A stretch of 64,000 nucleotides of DNA from Spodoptera frugiperda (GCF_023101765.2 NC_064236.1:20892571-20956570); one strand, 5' to 3'. Shown: positions 31,851 through 42,824, numbered from the stretch's first letter. Notes: generated by a model not told the origin, from the letters alone. Made by a program: numbers and translations.

Positions 31851-32327
31851 ACCGAAGATACAGCATCAGGCCGATCTTCCGCCCACCCGGTCAATTACGG
31901 AACTTATTACGCTCGCCTAAGGATAAGGATTCACTGGCAGTTCCCAGGGTATACAATGTATACCCTGGTATCATGTATACTATACATGATACCGTGCGAC
32001 TGTGGCTCGAGTTACATCGGGGAAACTCGCCGCAACATTACAACCAGACTCAAGGAACACATACGCAGTGTGAAGAACCTGGACACTCATACATCGGCAG
32101 TAGCCGAGCATGCTTGTGGCACGGGCGCGGCTCACTTCCTCCGTTTCGACAAGGTCTCCGTACTAGCGAGGGAGAAATATTTTGTACCGCGGAAAGTACG
32201 TGAGGCCATCGAAATAAGTCGTCGTCCTAATTTCAACAGAGACGGTGGCTGGGCATTGCCTCCTGCCTGGAAGCCAAGTCTACTTACTATCTGCATCAGC
32301 CCACAATGTTGCGGGTCTGGAGTGTGA
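31845..32327 (+). pseudogene. Penelope-like GIY-YIG endonuclease, right arm
   Basis: The domain itself begins near 31985 (IPCDCGSSYIGETRRNITTR) and continues LKEHIRSVKNLDTHTSAVAE, HACGTGAAHFLRFDKVSVLA, REKYFVPRKVREAIEIS and FNRDGGWALPPAWKP, with a stop at 32325-32327. YIGE with the downstream Arg and the final Glu-rich helix matches the endonuclease that nicks DNA for Penelope retrotransposition. Codons before 31985 derive from spacer sequence and are not part of the protein. The reverse transcriptase that should precede it is missing, so this is a 5'-truncated copy. Confidence 0.8.
31944..31993. repeat. Two abutting perfect palindromes
   Basis: 31944-31968 is a 25-base perfect hairpin (CCAGGGTATACA, A, complement) and 31967-31993 a 27-base perfect hairpin (GGTATCATGTATA, C, complement). 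They share two bases and sit at the spacer/right-arm junction of the Penelope palindrome. Confidence 0.85.
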
Positions 32328-32644
32328 CACAGTGAGCGCGGTATGTAGCACCATTTTTGCGTCGACCCGAGAATCGAACCCAACACCTACGCAGCCGCCG
32401 GCGAGCGAGTCTAACGAGCCAACATCGTCGCGCGCGCCGGATAGTACGCGCGATTCCAGGCAGAGGGCGCGATGGGCGCGTAGCTCGAATCGCCAGTAGC
32501 AGCGCGACAATCGCCGCGTCGTGTGTCGCGGAATGCTGCTCATGAATATGAGCCTCTAGCATGGCTTGAAACTAGTCGAGTACCTCGTCAAAACAATACG
32601 TGAGTAAGCCGATAACATAATAATTAAGAAATAGTTATACTTAC

Positions 32645-32817
32645 ACTGAAGCTGGTGTGGTTAAATATTACCGACCCAATACGCCATTCCATCCTCAAAT
32701 CTCTGATCGGGTATATATTTATGAATTCTAGATCCAGTATCACCAACATTCCTTCAGGCATAGCTATGGAGCTAGGCACTGATTTTACGCAAACGTTTCT
32801 CATAAATGGTAGCTTAT
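32645..32817 (-). CDS. Host-like coding exon, unknown protein (upstream exon)
   Basis: Minus-strand exon after TGTTTTAG and before GTAAGTATAA, 173 bases. With one base from the preceding exon it gives 58 codons: DKLPFMRNVCVKSVPSSIAM, PEGMLVILDLEFINIYPIRD, LRMEWRIGSVIFNHTSFS. Phase fits the exon at 30373-30546. The putative N-glycosylation site NHT and the beta-like pattern suggest a secreted or lumenal domain (inference). The Penelope-like insertion lies in the following intron, its target duplication starting 7 bases from the donor. Not recognised as any known family. Confidence 0.55.
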
Positions 32818-32970
32818 CTAAAACACAACAAATCATTAGTTGTTTATAATTATCAAAGATAAAACAGTAAAATATAAAAATGAATGACATTGAAAACGAA
32901 ATGATTTGGAACATGTATCTTGCAAGAAATAAAAAACCAAATGAGACGTAATATTAAAATGAACGCTTAC

Positions 32971-33032
32971 CATTATATGATTGACTGGTGATTGGAATGA
33001 TGGTAGCTAAATATAGCAATGGCACCCATCCT
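32971..33032 (-). CDS. Tentative 5' exon of the host-like gene
   Basis: Minus strand, ending at a GTAAGCG donor. The frame that fits the next exon reads GWVPLLYLATIIPITSQSYN, hydrophobic and compatible with a signal peptide, but no in-frame ATG is seen and a stop lies just upstream. Either a further acceptor at about 33032 precedes it or the exon is degenerate. Confidence 0.3.
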
Positions 33033-33098
33033 TCTTACCTTTCGAGGAACGTTAATTCCACATATAATCTCAATTCAGTAATGGTTGTTTCTAATTTC

Positions 33099-33434
33099 CA
33101 TATTATTGTAAAGTACTAAGTTGCATGTTATTGTAAAGTTCTAAGTTGCATATTAATCTAAAGTTCTAAGTTGCATATTATTGTAAAGTTCTAAGTTGCA
33201 TGTTATTGTAAAGTTCTAAGTTGCATGTTGTTGTAAAGTTCTAAGTTGCATATTATTGTAAAGTTCTAATTTGCGTGTTATTGTAAAGTTCTAAGTTGCA
33301 TATTATTGTAAAGTACTAAGTTGCATGTTATTGTAAAGTTCTAAGTTAGATGTTATTGTAAAGTTCTAAGTTGCATGTTATTGTAAAGTTCTAAGTTAGA
33401 TGTTATTGTAAAGTTCTAAGTTGCATATTATTGT
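33099..33434 (+). repeat. 25-bp minisatellite
   Basis: About 13 tandem units of TTATTGTAAAGTTCTAAGTT plus GCATG, with base changes between units (GCATA, AGATG, GCGTG). No gene. It abuts the gypsy LTR. Confidence 0.95.
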
Positions 33435-33575
33435 TGTTGGGTATGTGCGCAGTGTGCGCTACTAATGCATATGTGTGCGTGGCTGCGCCGCGCGGTGTAT
33501 GATCCGCGAGTAATAAAGCAGTATGTCAATAGCTGTCATGTGTTTCACTTGTCTTCCCTTATTGCATACGCAACA
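33435..33575 (+). repeat. Gypsy-type 5' LTR
   Basis: 141 bp from TGTTGGGTATG to CATACGCAACA, with AATAAAG inside. TGGCGACGAG follows one base later (33577), a plausible primer-binding site. The leader and a gag gene follow on the same strand. Confidence 0.65.
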
Positions 33576-34163
33576 GTGGCGACGAGTTTTACCCACATCT
33601 TAAAATCTAGACACACGGCAGTGTGTCCGCCAAGTTCGAGCAAAAAAACCGACACACCGGCCGTGGGTTATATTACACGAACCATTTCGGGCCAAGTTCG
33701 ACCCACCTATAACTCAAAATCTATTTTATCTACGCATATGAAATTTCTAGTATCTGTCGAGATCTACTTACTTATCTAAAATACAAAATTTCATTAATGT
33801 ACCTATTGTAGGTCTTGAGATATTGACATCAGAAAATCGCTATTTTTACTATACACTCACTGACTGACTGACTGACTCACTCACTCATCAAAAACCTAGA
33901 CCACTTCCAATGGTCGTATTGACTTGATATTTGGCATGGAGGTAGGTCTTTAGGTCAAGGTAAAGGAAAAAATCTGAAAATGGCCAAGTGTGAGTCGGTT
34001 TTAAAAATAATGAAGGTGTAAATTCATACCCCTAAGGAACTTAAACAAAAAAATTATCTATATCTTCCAATGGTCGTACCGACCTAAAATTCGTTACGAA
34101 GGTTTGTATTTAGTCAAAGTAAAGTAAGATAAGAAAATAAACCTTACAAAAATAAATGAAATC
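33576..34163 (+). other. Gypsy leader with dispersed repeat
   Basis: 33855-33985 (a CACTGACTGACTGACTGACT run and CCACTTCCAATGGTCGTATT) is a repeat common in moths, followed by a partial second unit at 34060-34110. No coding sequence is supported. Confidence 0.45.
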
Positions 34164-34499
34164 CCACCCAAAACATAAATGTGAAAGGCTGCCAAGTTCG
34201 ATAATATTGGAATGCTTCGCCTATAAAAGAAGTGAGATCTAAATAAGTACCAAGTTCCATACACAGACCTCAGTTAAAAATGATATAACTTGGCAAGTTT
34301 TAATAGAAAATTATATACTTGACTCATTGCGTTTAATAGGTTTATAACAAAGTGTGTGAAAACTTGCCAACTTGTTATATCATTTTTAACTGAGGTCTGT
34401 GTATGGTACTTGGTACTTATTTAGATCTCACTTCTTTTATAGGCGAAGCATTCCAATATTATCGAACTTGGCAGCCTTTCACATTTATGTTTTGGGTGG
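34164..34499. repeat. Large foldback repeat
   Basis: The left arm 34164-34293 (CCACCCAAAACATAAATGTG...) is mirrored by 34362-34499 (...CACATTTATGTTTTGGGTGG), about 130 bases each with a few mismatches, around a 68-base loop. It lies between the gypsy LTR and gag and is probably a MITE inserted in the leader. Confidence 0.85.
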
Positions 34500-34517
34500 T
34501 ATACTTAATTATCGAAA

Positions 34518-35811
34518 AATGAATACTTTTGGCATTTTGTCTACATTCGACCACAACGTGCAGGAACGGAAGTCGTATAAGGGTAGAATTACGCAATGGT
34601 TTATTGCAAACGACATCGTCCCGAAGAATGATGCAGCTGGAGCCAAGAGGAGGGCGATCCTGCTCAGTGCACTCAGTGACGGTACTTATAAGTTGGCAGC
34701 GGATCTGGCACTGCCAAAGGACATCCAAAAAGTACCGTATGACGATATAGTGCAGTTACTGGACGAACATTTTCTGCCAAATATATGTGGCTTCAGCGAG
34801 CGCTATAACTTTTACGCGGCTGTGCAGCAACCGGGCGAGACATATACGCAATGGGCGTCAAGGCTACGAGGATTTACTGCACATTGCAAATTTAGTAATG
34901 TCGAGGAGGCGTTACGAGACCGCTTTGTAATGGGTATGACAGCAGGCAACCAACGAGAGAAGCTGTTCGCGCAGGACATCAACAAGCTGACTTTGGCCAA
35001 GGCGGTGGAGCTGGCGGAGAGCGTGCGGTCACAAATACGACTGTTCAGAGCTATACAACAGAATGGTCGATCACTGAGCAGTGCAAGAGGGACGCAGCTA
35101 TGTAGGTTGTATAACTCCATCCCTCTTGCACTGCTCAATGATCGACCATTGTGACACAATTGTAATAGCAGACTAAGGCCCCAGGGCAGCAGACGCCGGT
35201 ATTCAAGATCGCTAAACAAGGAAATAGTGCTAAAACCAATAGTGTCGCTAAAAATAAGTGTACAGTGTGCGGTCGTAATAATCATGAGTCATCCCAATGT
35301 CGATTTGCAAACTATAAATGCAATAAGTGTAACACCAAGGGTTATTTGCGAAAAATGTGTAAAAGGGTTAATTACGTGTGTGGTGATGTGAGCGAGGACG
35401 GTGGTGACGATGGTATGTCATTGTTAAATATACGCTCTGCCCAAGACTGAAACGGTTACGATTTACGGGAAAAATGTGCAATTTCAAATAGATAGTGGAT
35501 CAGCTGTGACAGTTATATCCGAGGGTACTTATAAAAACATGTTCAGTAATATTTCGTTACTAGATTCAAAGAAAAGATTTTTTAGCTACACCGGCAATAT
35601 TATGGAATGCGTAGGGTACGTAAACATGCCAGTGACGTACCTGTGACACACTCACTCGTTGGACATATACGTCATTCGCAATGGCGGACCACCGTTATTA
35701 GGCAGAGATTTTATATCAAGATTTAAACTTAAGTTGATGCCTTGTAATTTTCTTAAGGGTGAATACAGTATGGTGGAGGAATTGTTGATGTGACGTAGAC
35801 CAGTTCCACTT
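34518..35811 (+). pseudogene. Gypsy gag-protease (mag-like)
   Basis: The ATG at 34518 (MNTFGILSTFDHNVQERKSY) is preferred because sequence upstream belongs to the foldback. The capsid region has ITQWFIANDIVPKNDAAGAK, LLDEHFLPNICGFSERYNFY, GETYTQWASRLRGFTAHCKF and DRFVMGMTAGNQREKLF. A 90-120 bp hairpin MITE breaks it at about 35051-35170. The zinc knuckle CNKCNTKGYLRKMC follows in 35265-35450, preceded by CTVCGRNNHESSQC. Protease motifs are VQFQIDSGSAVTVIS and PPLLGRDFISRF, with a frame break at about 35641. Reverse transcriptase is not found downstream. It belongs with the LTR at 33435. Confidence 0.8.
35062..35150. mobile_element. Hairpin MITE in gypsy gag
   Basis: About 31-base inverted arms (AATGGTCGATCACTGAGCAG and CTGCTCAATGATCGACCATT). 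A related degraded copy is at 22945-23035. Gag coding resumes after about 35170. Confidence 0.75.
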
Positions 35812-37140
35812 AACCCCCTTTTTTAAAAGGTCATACAAAGGACTCAGGATACTGGATGCACCCGGCACGAAATTCCTATAGTAGTTTACAAAAAGATTGC
35901 AATGTATTTACGTCGGATGGAACTGGCGCATCAGCTATAGCTTTTACCTTTGCCGGTTCTTTTTGTAACCCAACTTTGTTTAATAAACGATTGCACTAGA
36001 CAGTCCGAAAACTAACCGAGTATAATTAAATAAACCCCGATGAGTATTGATACATGTGACCGGTTGCGACTCTTCGTCTAACATAAACTGATTGTAGGCC
36101 ATAGACAAGTAAATTTTTGAAAACTGATGGCCCCGTGTAAACTTGAAAACAGTTTGTGTACAGTGATGAATAATAATTAAAAATAAAAAAACATAAAGCT
36201 ACCAAAGGACAATAACATCAAAGTCAAAATCAAAGTTAAAGCATTTATTTCAATTAATCCTAAATTAGGCACTTTTGAAACGACAAATTGAATTGTCCGT
36301 CATTCCGTCCGTCAGTGAAGCTAGGCGCTCGTTCCAAAGTGTTGCTTCAAATGGAGAAGAACGAGTAAGAAACTCCATCGTTACTCTTTTAAAAAAAATA
36401 TTTTTACAATATCTCTGTTACATTATTTGATCATTTACCTATTGTATATAAATGTAGGAACAATGTAACGACAATACAGCGTCAAAAGTAATGGGACAAT
36501 AAAATCAATTTATAAAGAATATAAAATAGCGGTTGTTTTAAACATAGTGCCCACATAATATGTACCTACAGTTACAATTTTGAAATAATGCTTCTATACA
36601 AATAAAAATAATATTTAAATTATATTTTAAATAAAAAAATAACTGCTCGATGCCACAGGATCCCTAGACTGCATTGGAATAAATTAATACTTGAAGTTTA
36701 CGTACCTAACTATTATTTGGGCGTATTTGAGCAATGTCTAGTGTGAGCGAGTGCCCAGTGGAGCCGGACCAACATGTTGCCATGCATTTTTATCTTCAAT
36801 ATAATCTGACAGTTTATAATATGCCTGTTTACACAGTTCACGCTTTATACAAGATTTTTTCTTTTTCATTCAGATTCAGTATGGTATTTGGTAGTTTATG
36901 ATAACATTTAACACATGAAGTATTTCTGCACTTTGGACAATCGGAATTGCGGTATAGCTAACTTATTTTTACATCTCGTATTAAGATTGTGTCTGTCGCT
37001 TCTTTTTTCAAACAATTGTTGATTTTTTAAATGAATTGAGAAGGCACTGTAAGAATATTTATTATTTTAAATAGTTCTCTCAGTGATTTGCGACGGGGTA
37101 AGTTATACCGTATGGAGAATTAATTCGGCTCTTGATTTCA
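35812..37140. other. AT-rich region, one dispersed repeat
   Basis: 36225-36420 (AAAGCATTTATTTCAATTAA, GAGAAGAACGAGTAAGAAAC) resembles a widespread lepidopteran LINE-tail-like repeat. No gene is recognised in the rest. Confidence 0.4.
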
Positions 37141-37356
37141 AAACAAGAAAACACATTTCATAAACTCTGTGTGCACACAACCTGCTAGCCAACTACAACT
37201 AGTCACAATACGTTTATTATGAAAAGAACGAATAAAATTACCTTTTTGAGTTACGCCTATACGTGCACACACACATCCGTATTAAAAAAAAAATCTTTAA
37301 ACGACAACGTGGATAACGCGCTCGTATTTAATTCATTTAAACATACATCACTAGCA
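37141..37356 (+). repeat. Inverted repeat pair, left arm
   Basis: AAAACAAGAAAACACATTTC to ACATACATCACTAGC; the reverse complement is at 51361-51579. By eye the two are nearly identical over about 215 bases. Confidence 0.9.
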
Positions 37357-38071
37357 TTACTACATTAGATTACTGCCGTAGTTATTCATAATTAATTTAC
37401 AATCACAATTACAATTTAACACGTTGGCTGTCCCATCTATTTTGGATAATCTCGTGGTATGTCCAATCGAACCTAACATATTCTACTGATTAAAAGTGTA
37501 CATTTCGATAGAACATTGAAATTTTATTTTTTCAAGTCTTTGTTCATACGTCCCTAGAAAATTCAAAGTTCTAGCTCACACGTCCAGCGCAATAAACGCA
37601 GTTCAGTTGCCACTAACCCCCAATTGAAAATATGAAAAATAGCGATTTTTTCGGTAAAAATAATACAGAAATGATTTTTTTTCTCACCAAAATATTATCG
37701 AACATATGAATAAAGTAATGAATTAGTTAGCCAAGTTTATTAGCTACCGTTTGTCGTTTTTTTTTTGTTTCTACGACGCATACAACCTTTGATATCACAT
37801 AAAGTAAAAAAAATATTAAAATAGCCATAATTTTTAGTGGGATTCAACCCCCCATATTATGTTTTTTTGTCGATAAAATTAGATGTAGTACTCAGCCTTA
37901 ACGGGTTAGAAGTCTCATCCCTATCACATTGTATAATGCACGGACGTCACAGCTAGATCAACGTTGCATTACATGCAATGCACGGACAGTCACAGTGTAG
38001 TGTGTGTGACACCTCGCCCCTATAAGTAGAATAAGTTAGTCATATAAAGAGAGTCAATTAAAGGTACTAGT
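37357..38071. other. AT-rich spacer with partial LTR copy
   Basis: 37996-38068 (GTGTAGTGTGTGTGACACCTCG...) is a direct partial copy of the LTR-like unit at 50914-51037. Nothing else is recognised. Confidence 0.45.
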
Positions 38072-38215
38072 GGTCGCCTAGTGGTCGAAATTCGACCATA
38101 AACGATTTAATTTACAATACTACTTAACATACGTTCAAGAATATTTTTTATTTAACGAATTGCTATTAGTTTTGTAAAATTCAAATTAATATATTCCGGC
38201 GCATCATGAACTGGA
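38072..38215 (-). repeat. Dispersed repeat family R, copy 2 (inverted)
   Basis: The reverse complement matches 62275-62440 closely, but lacks the hairpin present there. It serves as the reference for the ancestral state. Confidence 0.8.
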
Positions 38216-38267
38216 AAACTCTATTCATATGAGACGTGAAAATATCATCGCAATGTCTGTTAAAATA

Positions 38268-38970
38268 TCCCGAATTGATTACAAAAACATCAATAAATAA
38301 AAAAATACTGGTTGGATTTTAGTTATTTTAGTTTTAATCAATTGCCAATACATCAGTTATCATTTATAAATACTAATAAGGGCAGAAATATCATTTGTTT
38401 TAAAATAGCAAGTAATTTCCTATGAAATTTTGTTTTGTTTCACTAATTTGGTCAATAGATAACTGGATTTATTTTGAAAAAAATATATGACACTAAGCGT
38501 ACAAACTATTAGAAAAACTTCCTTGGTTTATTAGCTACCCAGAAACGTAAAATTATTTACAATATTCCCAAAAACAAATGAATTAATTGATGATAAGTAG
38601 AGTGTAAAGAGAAAAGCGCAATTTCAAAAACACTTTAATTTGCAAAATTTTGTTCAAAATGATCTTCCCTACGACGAATACATGCCCGAACACACTTCCT
38701 TATCCCTATGACGTTCACTCTTGGGCTGAAAATGCGTTTTATTTCGTAATTATCTTCAAATATGTTTCGGAGAAGAATTACGATACACGGCCAATTCCTT
38801 CTGTATAAACAAGGACCTTCATGTAAAAAATCAACCAATCAATAGGTTCTGGTCATTGTTCATGCCATGTAGTTGGACCGCCCTACTAATCTAATGCCTG
38901 AGAATCAATGTTTTCGACCATTGCCGCACAGTAGTTCGATAATGCACTTGACAATCGTCAAGAAAATATC
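38268..38970 (-). mobile_element. Mariner-like (IS630-type) element fragment, copy 1
   Basis: Homologous to 41193-42030 (same orientation) and 49990-50830 (inverted). It lacks the outer ACAGGGTGA end. The minus strand holds the transposase C-terminus. Confidence 0.75.
38635..38960 (-). pseudogene. Transposase C-terminal remnant (mariner-like copy 1)
   Basis: From about 38955: HYRTTVRQWSKTLILRH, SRAVQLHG, then after a frameshift EGPCLYRRNWPCIVILLRNI, IRKCVRACIRRREDHFEQNF. The spacing resembles the end of insect Tc1/mariner-like transposases (HY..VR.WL...RWIGR...; VR..F..R...CI...G.HFE), decayed beyond function. Confidence 0.55.
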
Positions 38971-39148
38971 AAATAATTGACGGAAAAACCCTAAAAACTG
39001 CCCTTTTCTTTATCCCATACAAACGTTTCCTAACTAATACGTGGAGTCAATTTGAGCTTTATTGCTATTGGATAAAGTTCATATTGGATAAATGCTATTG
39101 GATACTAAAAACAAATGCTATTGGATAAGTGTACGTTGTAGCACAGAA

Positions 39149-39836
39149 TCCCTACTAATATTATAAATGCGAATGTAACTCTGTCTGTCTGTAATTACGC
39201 TTTAGAATAGACCTTACATGATACTTTTTATTGCAAAAAAAAATAGGGGAGAATGGGTTAAAAGAGAGGATGACTGTTCATAGGTATGTCTATTCGTCAT
39301 TTTAAAAGCTGTAACTGTGAAACTTTGTAATTAGACACTTAAAGATAAACGAAAGAACGTAGGCTACTTTTTATTGCAAAAAAATAGAGGAGAGTGGGTA
39401 AAAATAGGGGATGAATGGTCATATGGAAATTCGTCATTTTTAAAGCTGTAACAGTGAAATTTTGTATTTAGACACTTTATGATAAACGAAAGAACATAGA
39501 CCTACTTTTTATTGCAAAAATAGGTGAGAATGGGTAAAAATAGGGGATGACTGTTCATGTGGAAATTCATCATTTTTAAACTTAATGAGGAGCGAAAGAA
39601 CATAGGCTACTTTTTAATGAAAAGGGTAGAAGGCGTAAAATGCTTGATAGAGGAGATTAATGTTTGCTTGAAAATTCGTATAGTGAGATCAGGAAATTCT
39701 GGATTCATTTTTATATGGAGGATATTATAAATTCCAGTTCAAATTGAATAGGGACTCATACATAGCTCAGCTATACAAAATAAAATCGAGCATCATTGTT
39801 ACGCGAAAGCGGTACGAAGTTCGCTGGGTCAGCTTG
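39149..39836 (+). mobile_element. Non-autonomous Helitron with internal tandem repeats
   Basis: Starts TCCCTACTAATATTATAAAT (lepidopteran Helitron 5' end) and ends GGTACGAAGTTCGCTGGGTC, AGCTTG, a degenerate form of the CTAG terminus. Inside, 39224-39608 holds about three units of 105-143 bp, each beginning ACTTTTTATTGCAAAAA. Confidence 0.65.
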
Positions 39837-39889
39837 TGCTAAAATAAAGGCTAAATAATAAATAGATTAAAAGTGCGATTCGAGCTAAA

Positions 39890-40870
39890 AATTTAGAAAA
39901 TAAAAGTGAAAATGTTTTGCTGGCTGCCGGGTGTCGATGCACCCTGAGGTGGACCTGCCGGGAGCAGTAAGTATCCGAGAGGATGGAGCCGGGAGATGTT
40001 GACCACCAGGGAGCGTCCGAGATTATCTCCGCTACCCTGGCGACGCAGAATGGAATAACCGGACTCAAATAGTGTTGTGTTTTTTTTTATATATGTATAG
40101 GTAATAATGTGATAAATGAGTGGATATGTACACTAATTAGTAAATTATAAATATAAACTTAAATTATTAGGGGCCAAAATTATATTCATGTAAGGATTAT
40201 TATAATTAGATAGCACTACTATTATTATTCCTTTTTTTTAGAATGGTACTTAAGTTTTTAGTAATGTTCGCGCCTGTTGACAATCAATTCTTTTTTTTTC
40301 TGTGCATATGTTTTTACTATGTAAGTAATGCTGATAAAAATAATGTTTAATTAATATTTTTAAAGTACATAGGATAACAGAAACATATAAGTTGATGATG
40401 TCATACTGAGTGTCAGATTGTATTGGAAGAATCGTGTTACTTGACACCGAGTAACAATAACAACTGCACTTTGGTCTTGTCTTATAAAATTAATAATTAG
40501 ATGAATGAAATTTGATATCAGCAAAGCTTTGGGATGTGTTCATTGTTTGTAAAAGTTTGTAAGTTTGGTTTTTAGATAATTTGGAATGACTTGGTACACA
40601 AGTTTTGGCGTGTGACTGAAGGCTGATCACCTAAGGACAACGTATAATTTTGTCAACCAAGCAATTCAATTAGATTGTGTTATGTTGGTTTGTGATAGTT
40701 AAATGATAAGTAATTAATAAATATAATAGGTACACATGGTAAGGTACAGTTTAGTGGTCTTGTCCTTAGTTCCATCATGGTGCAGACGAGCTCTCTCTGT
40801 GAGAATTTATTGGAGGTCAATAAAAACCTTTAATATTGACACTAAATTGTAGAATGAATAAATAAATAAA
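39890..40870 (+). pseudogene. LINE 3' end and tail (degraded)
   Basis: A plus-strand frame at about 40005-40070 reads QGASEIISATLATQNGITGL and a stop, a coding-like end of the kind I associate with lepidopteran LINE ORFs. It is followed by about 800 bp of AT-rich 3' untranslated sequence ending with GAATAAATAAATAAA at 40852-40866. The identification is tentative. Confidence 0.35.
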
Positions 40871-41192
40871 GTGAGCACACACAGGTATAATAAAGAAATG
40901 AAGAATGGTGAATAATATAATGAAATAAATAAAATAAAAAGCAGGTACCGGAGAGTCCTGTATAAATGTAATGTGCTCACATGTGTACAATGTAGTATGT
41001 ACCTTACGACAATGGTAGTGAAATAAGTTAAATAAAATAAAATGTGTTAATGTGTACCTAGTTATAAAGGTAATGAGGGTTTATGTTAACGGAGAATGGT
41101 TATATTATTATAAAAAATAAAATATGTAAAAGAGATAAATAGATAATAGAATTCAACATTTTGTAACAATTGTCAACAGTGCGGTTAATATA

Positions 41193-42030
41193 CAGGGTGA
41201 CTTTGAATTCGACGTATTCCTCTCGGGAGGTGATAATACAACTAATTTCCTACAAAATTAGCCCTGAGGTCCTTGGGCGGAAAGTGGCTAGTTTCTGAGA
41301 TATTCAACATTTTTGGTTTTGGTGAAAAAATTCCGATTTGATTACAAAAACATCAATAAATAAAAAAATACTGGTTGGATTTTAGTAGTTTTAGTTTTAA
41401 TCAGTTGCCAATACATCAGTTATCATTTATAAATACTAATAATGGCAGAAATATCATTCGTTTTAAAATAGCAAGTAATTTCCTATGAAATTTTGTTTTG
41501 TGTCACTAATTTGGCCGATAGAAAACTGGATTTATTTCAAAAAAAATATATGACACTAAGCGTACAAACTATTAGAAAAACTTCCTTGGTTTATTAGCTA
41601 CCCAGAAACATAAAATTATTTACAACATTCTCAAAAATAAATGAACTAAGAGATGATAAGTAGTGTGTAAAGAGAAAACGGCAATTTCAAAAACTTCTTA
41701 TTTGCTAAATTTTGTTTAAAGGGACTTCCCCTACGACAAATACAAACGCGAACACGCTTCCTTATCTCTATGACGGTCACTCTTGGACTGAATATGCGTC
41801 TTATTTAGTCATTATCTTCAAATATGTTTCGGAGAAGAATTTCGATACACGGCCAATTCCGTCTGTATAAACAAGGGACTTCATGTAAAAATCAACCGGC
41901 GTTAGGTTCTGGTCATTGTGCATGCCATGTAGTCATGTAGTGGGACCGCCCTGTCAATATAACACGTGGAAACCGAGACATCCTACCATTGCCGCACAGT
42001 AGTTCGATACTGCGCTGGACAAACTATCAC
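41193..42030 (-). mobile_element. Mariner-like (IS630-type) element, copy 2
   Basis: Left end ACAGGGTGACTTTGAATTCG, then a long AT-rich untranslated part shared with the other two copies. At 41690-42020 on the minus strand lies the degraded transposase end (HY.TTVRQW..., RAVPLHDYMACTMTRT type). It ends at the same point as copies 1 and 3, near CAGTAGTTCGATACTGCGC. Confidence 0.75.
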
Positions 42031-42084
42031 AATATCCATTATTAGCCCCAAAAAAGTCAACGAAATCTAAAGAACTGAATGTAA

Positions 42085-42350
42085 AAACTGAAGGTACATG
42101 CCGTTGGTAGGTTTCGATCCCGTACCTGGCCTACGGGCCACAACATTGCCATGCACCGACCAAACATCCCAATAATATTTTGCCTGACAGACGTGGAGAT
42201 TTTGGCAAAGCATTCTTTTGTAATGAGGCCTGTAGTCCAACAGCTGACTGTGACGGGCTTCTGGTAAATATTCTTTTAACACATTGAACGCCGTAGTGGT
42301 CACCGGTGACCGACGATAGCGGAGGATTTGCCTTCAACACTTTTCAATTG
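42085..42350 (-). mobile_element. tRNA-derived SINE of a second type
   Basis: On the minus strand, TGGTCGGTGCATGG resembles an A box and GGGATCGAAACC a B box, 40-50 bases apart. The body continues toward 42085. No target duplication was found. Confidence 0.45.
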
Positions 42351-42824
42351 GCAGTCAAAGAAATAAAGAGAGTAGAATTTAGAAGACACGTCATTCAGAC
42401 CTTGTATTAAGATATAGAGTGGCATCCGACACGGTGACCTGAATAGTATGTATTCCCAAGGTCGACACCAAGATATAAAAAAACCATGATGACATATGTG
42501 TTTGTGTGTTACTTCTCATTTATATTGTGCCCTGATAGCATTGCTAATTATAGTTCTTAAGTAATATTGGCAAGTGTTACAATGTAGCGATTCAAAGGGA
42601 CGGGTGTTTGGGTACTTGTGTAATAGGTGAGTGTGTTTAAAAAAATAAGACTACATCAGCTGTCGACTAAGGGTTCTCTGTAAAGGATCTTAGACAAAAT
42701 GAGAATATATTATTGTAAAACGAATATGATTTTTAAAGTTATAGAGGGTTCTTTGAAAAGTGGCTCTATTTCTTTGCTCCTAAGTGTATTTTAGAAAAGT
42801 TTATGGTACCGTATTCATTGACCA
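42351..42824. other. No recognised feature
   Basis: Mixed-composition non-coding sequence. A run of regulatory-looking AT tracts only. Confidence 0.3.

Larger units (their letters stand above)
31269..32626 (+). mobile_element. Palindromic Penelope-like element insertion
   Basis: Flanked by a 12-base direct repeat AGAAATAGTTAT (31257-31268 and 32627-32638). Two copies of the element 3' region face each other: the left arm (31302-31850) reads on the minus strand and the right arm (about 31994-32626) on the plus strand, with about 140 bp of unique spacer. Each arm holds a GIY-YIG endonuclease end and the same GC-rich terminal module ending GACGAGG(A/T)(A/G)CTCGACTAG. The left arm lacks about 90 bp of the endonuclease. 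Penelope elements often carry inverted terminal copies (family knowledge). No reverse transcriptase is present. Confidence 0.8.

Noticed and set aside
32245..32562. Overlapping GC-rich open frames on both strands
   Set aside because: They lie in the repeated terminal module of the Penelope-like element, and high GC alone keeps several frames open.
33099..33434. CRISPR-like array
   Set aside because: Units are contiguous 25-mers with no unique spacers, in a eukaryotic genome; it is a minisatellite.
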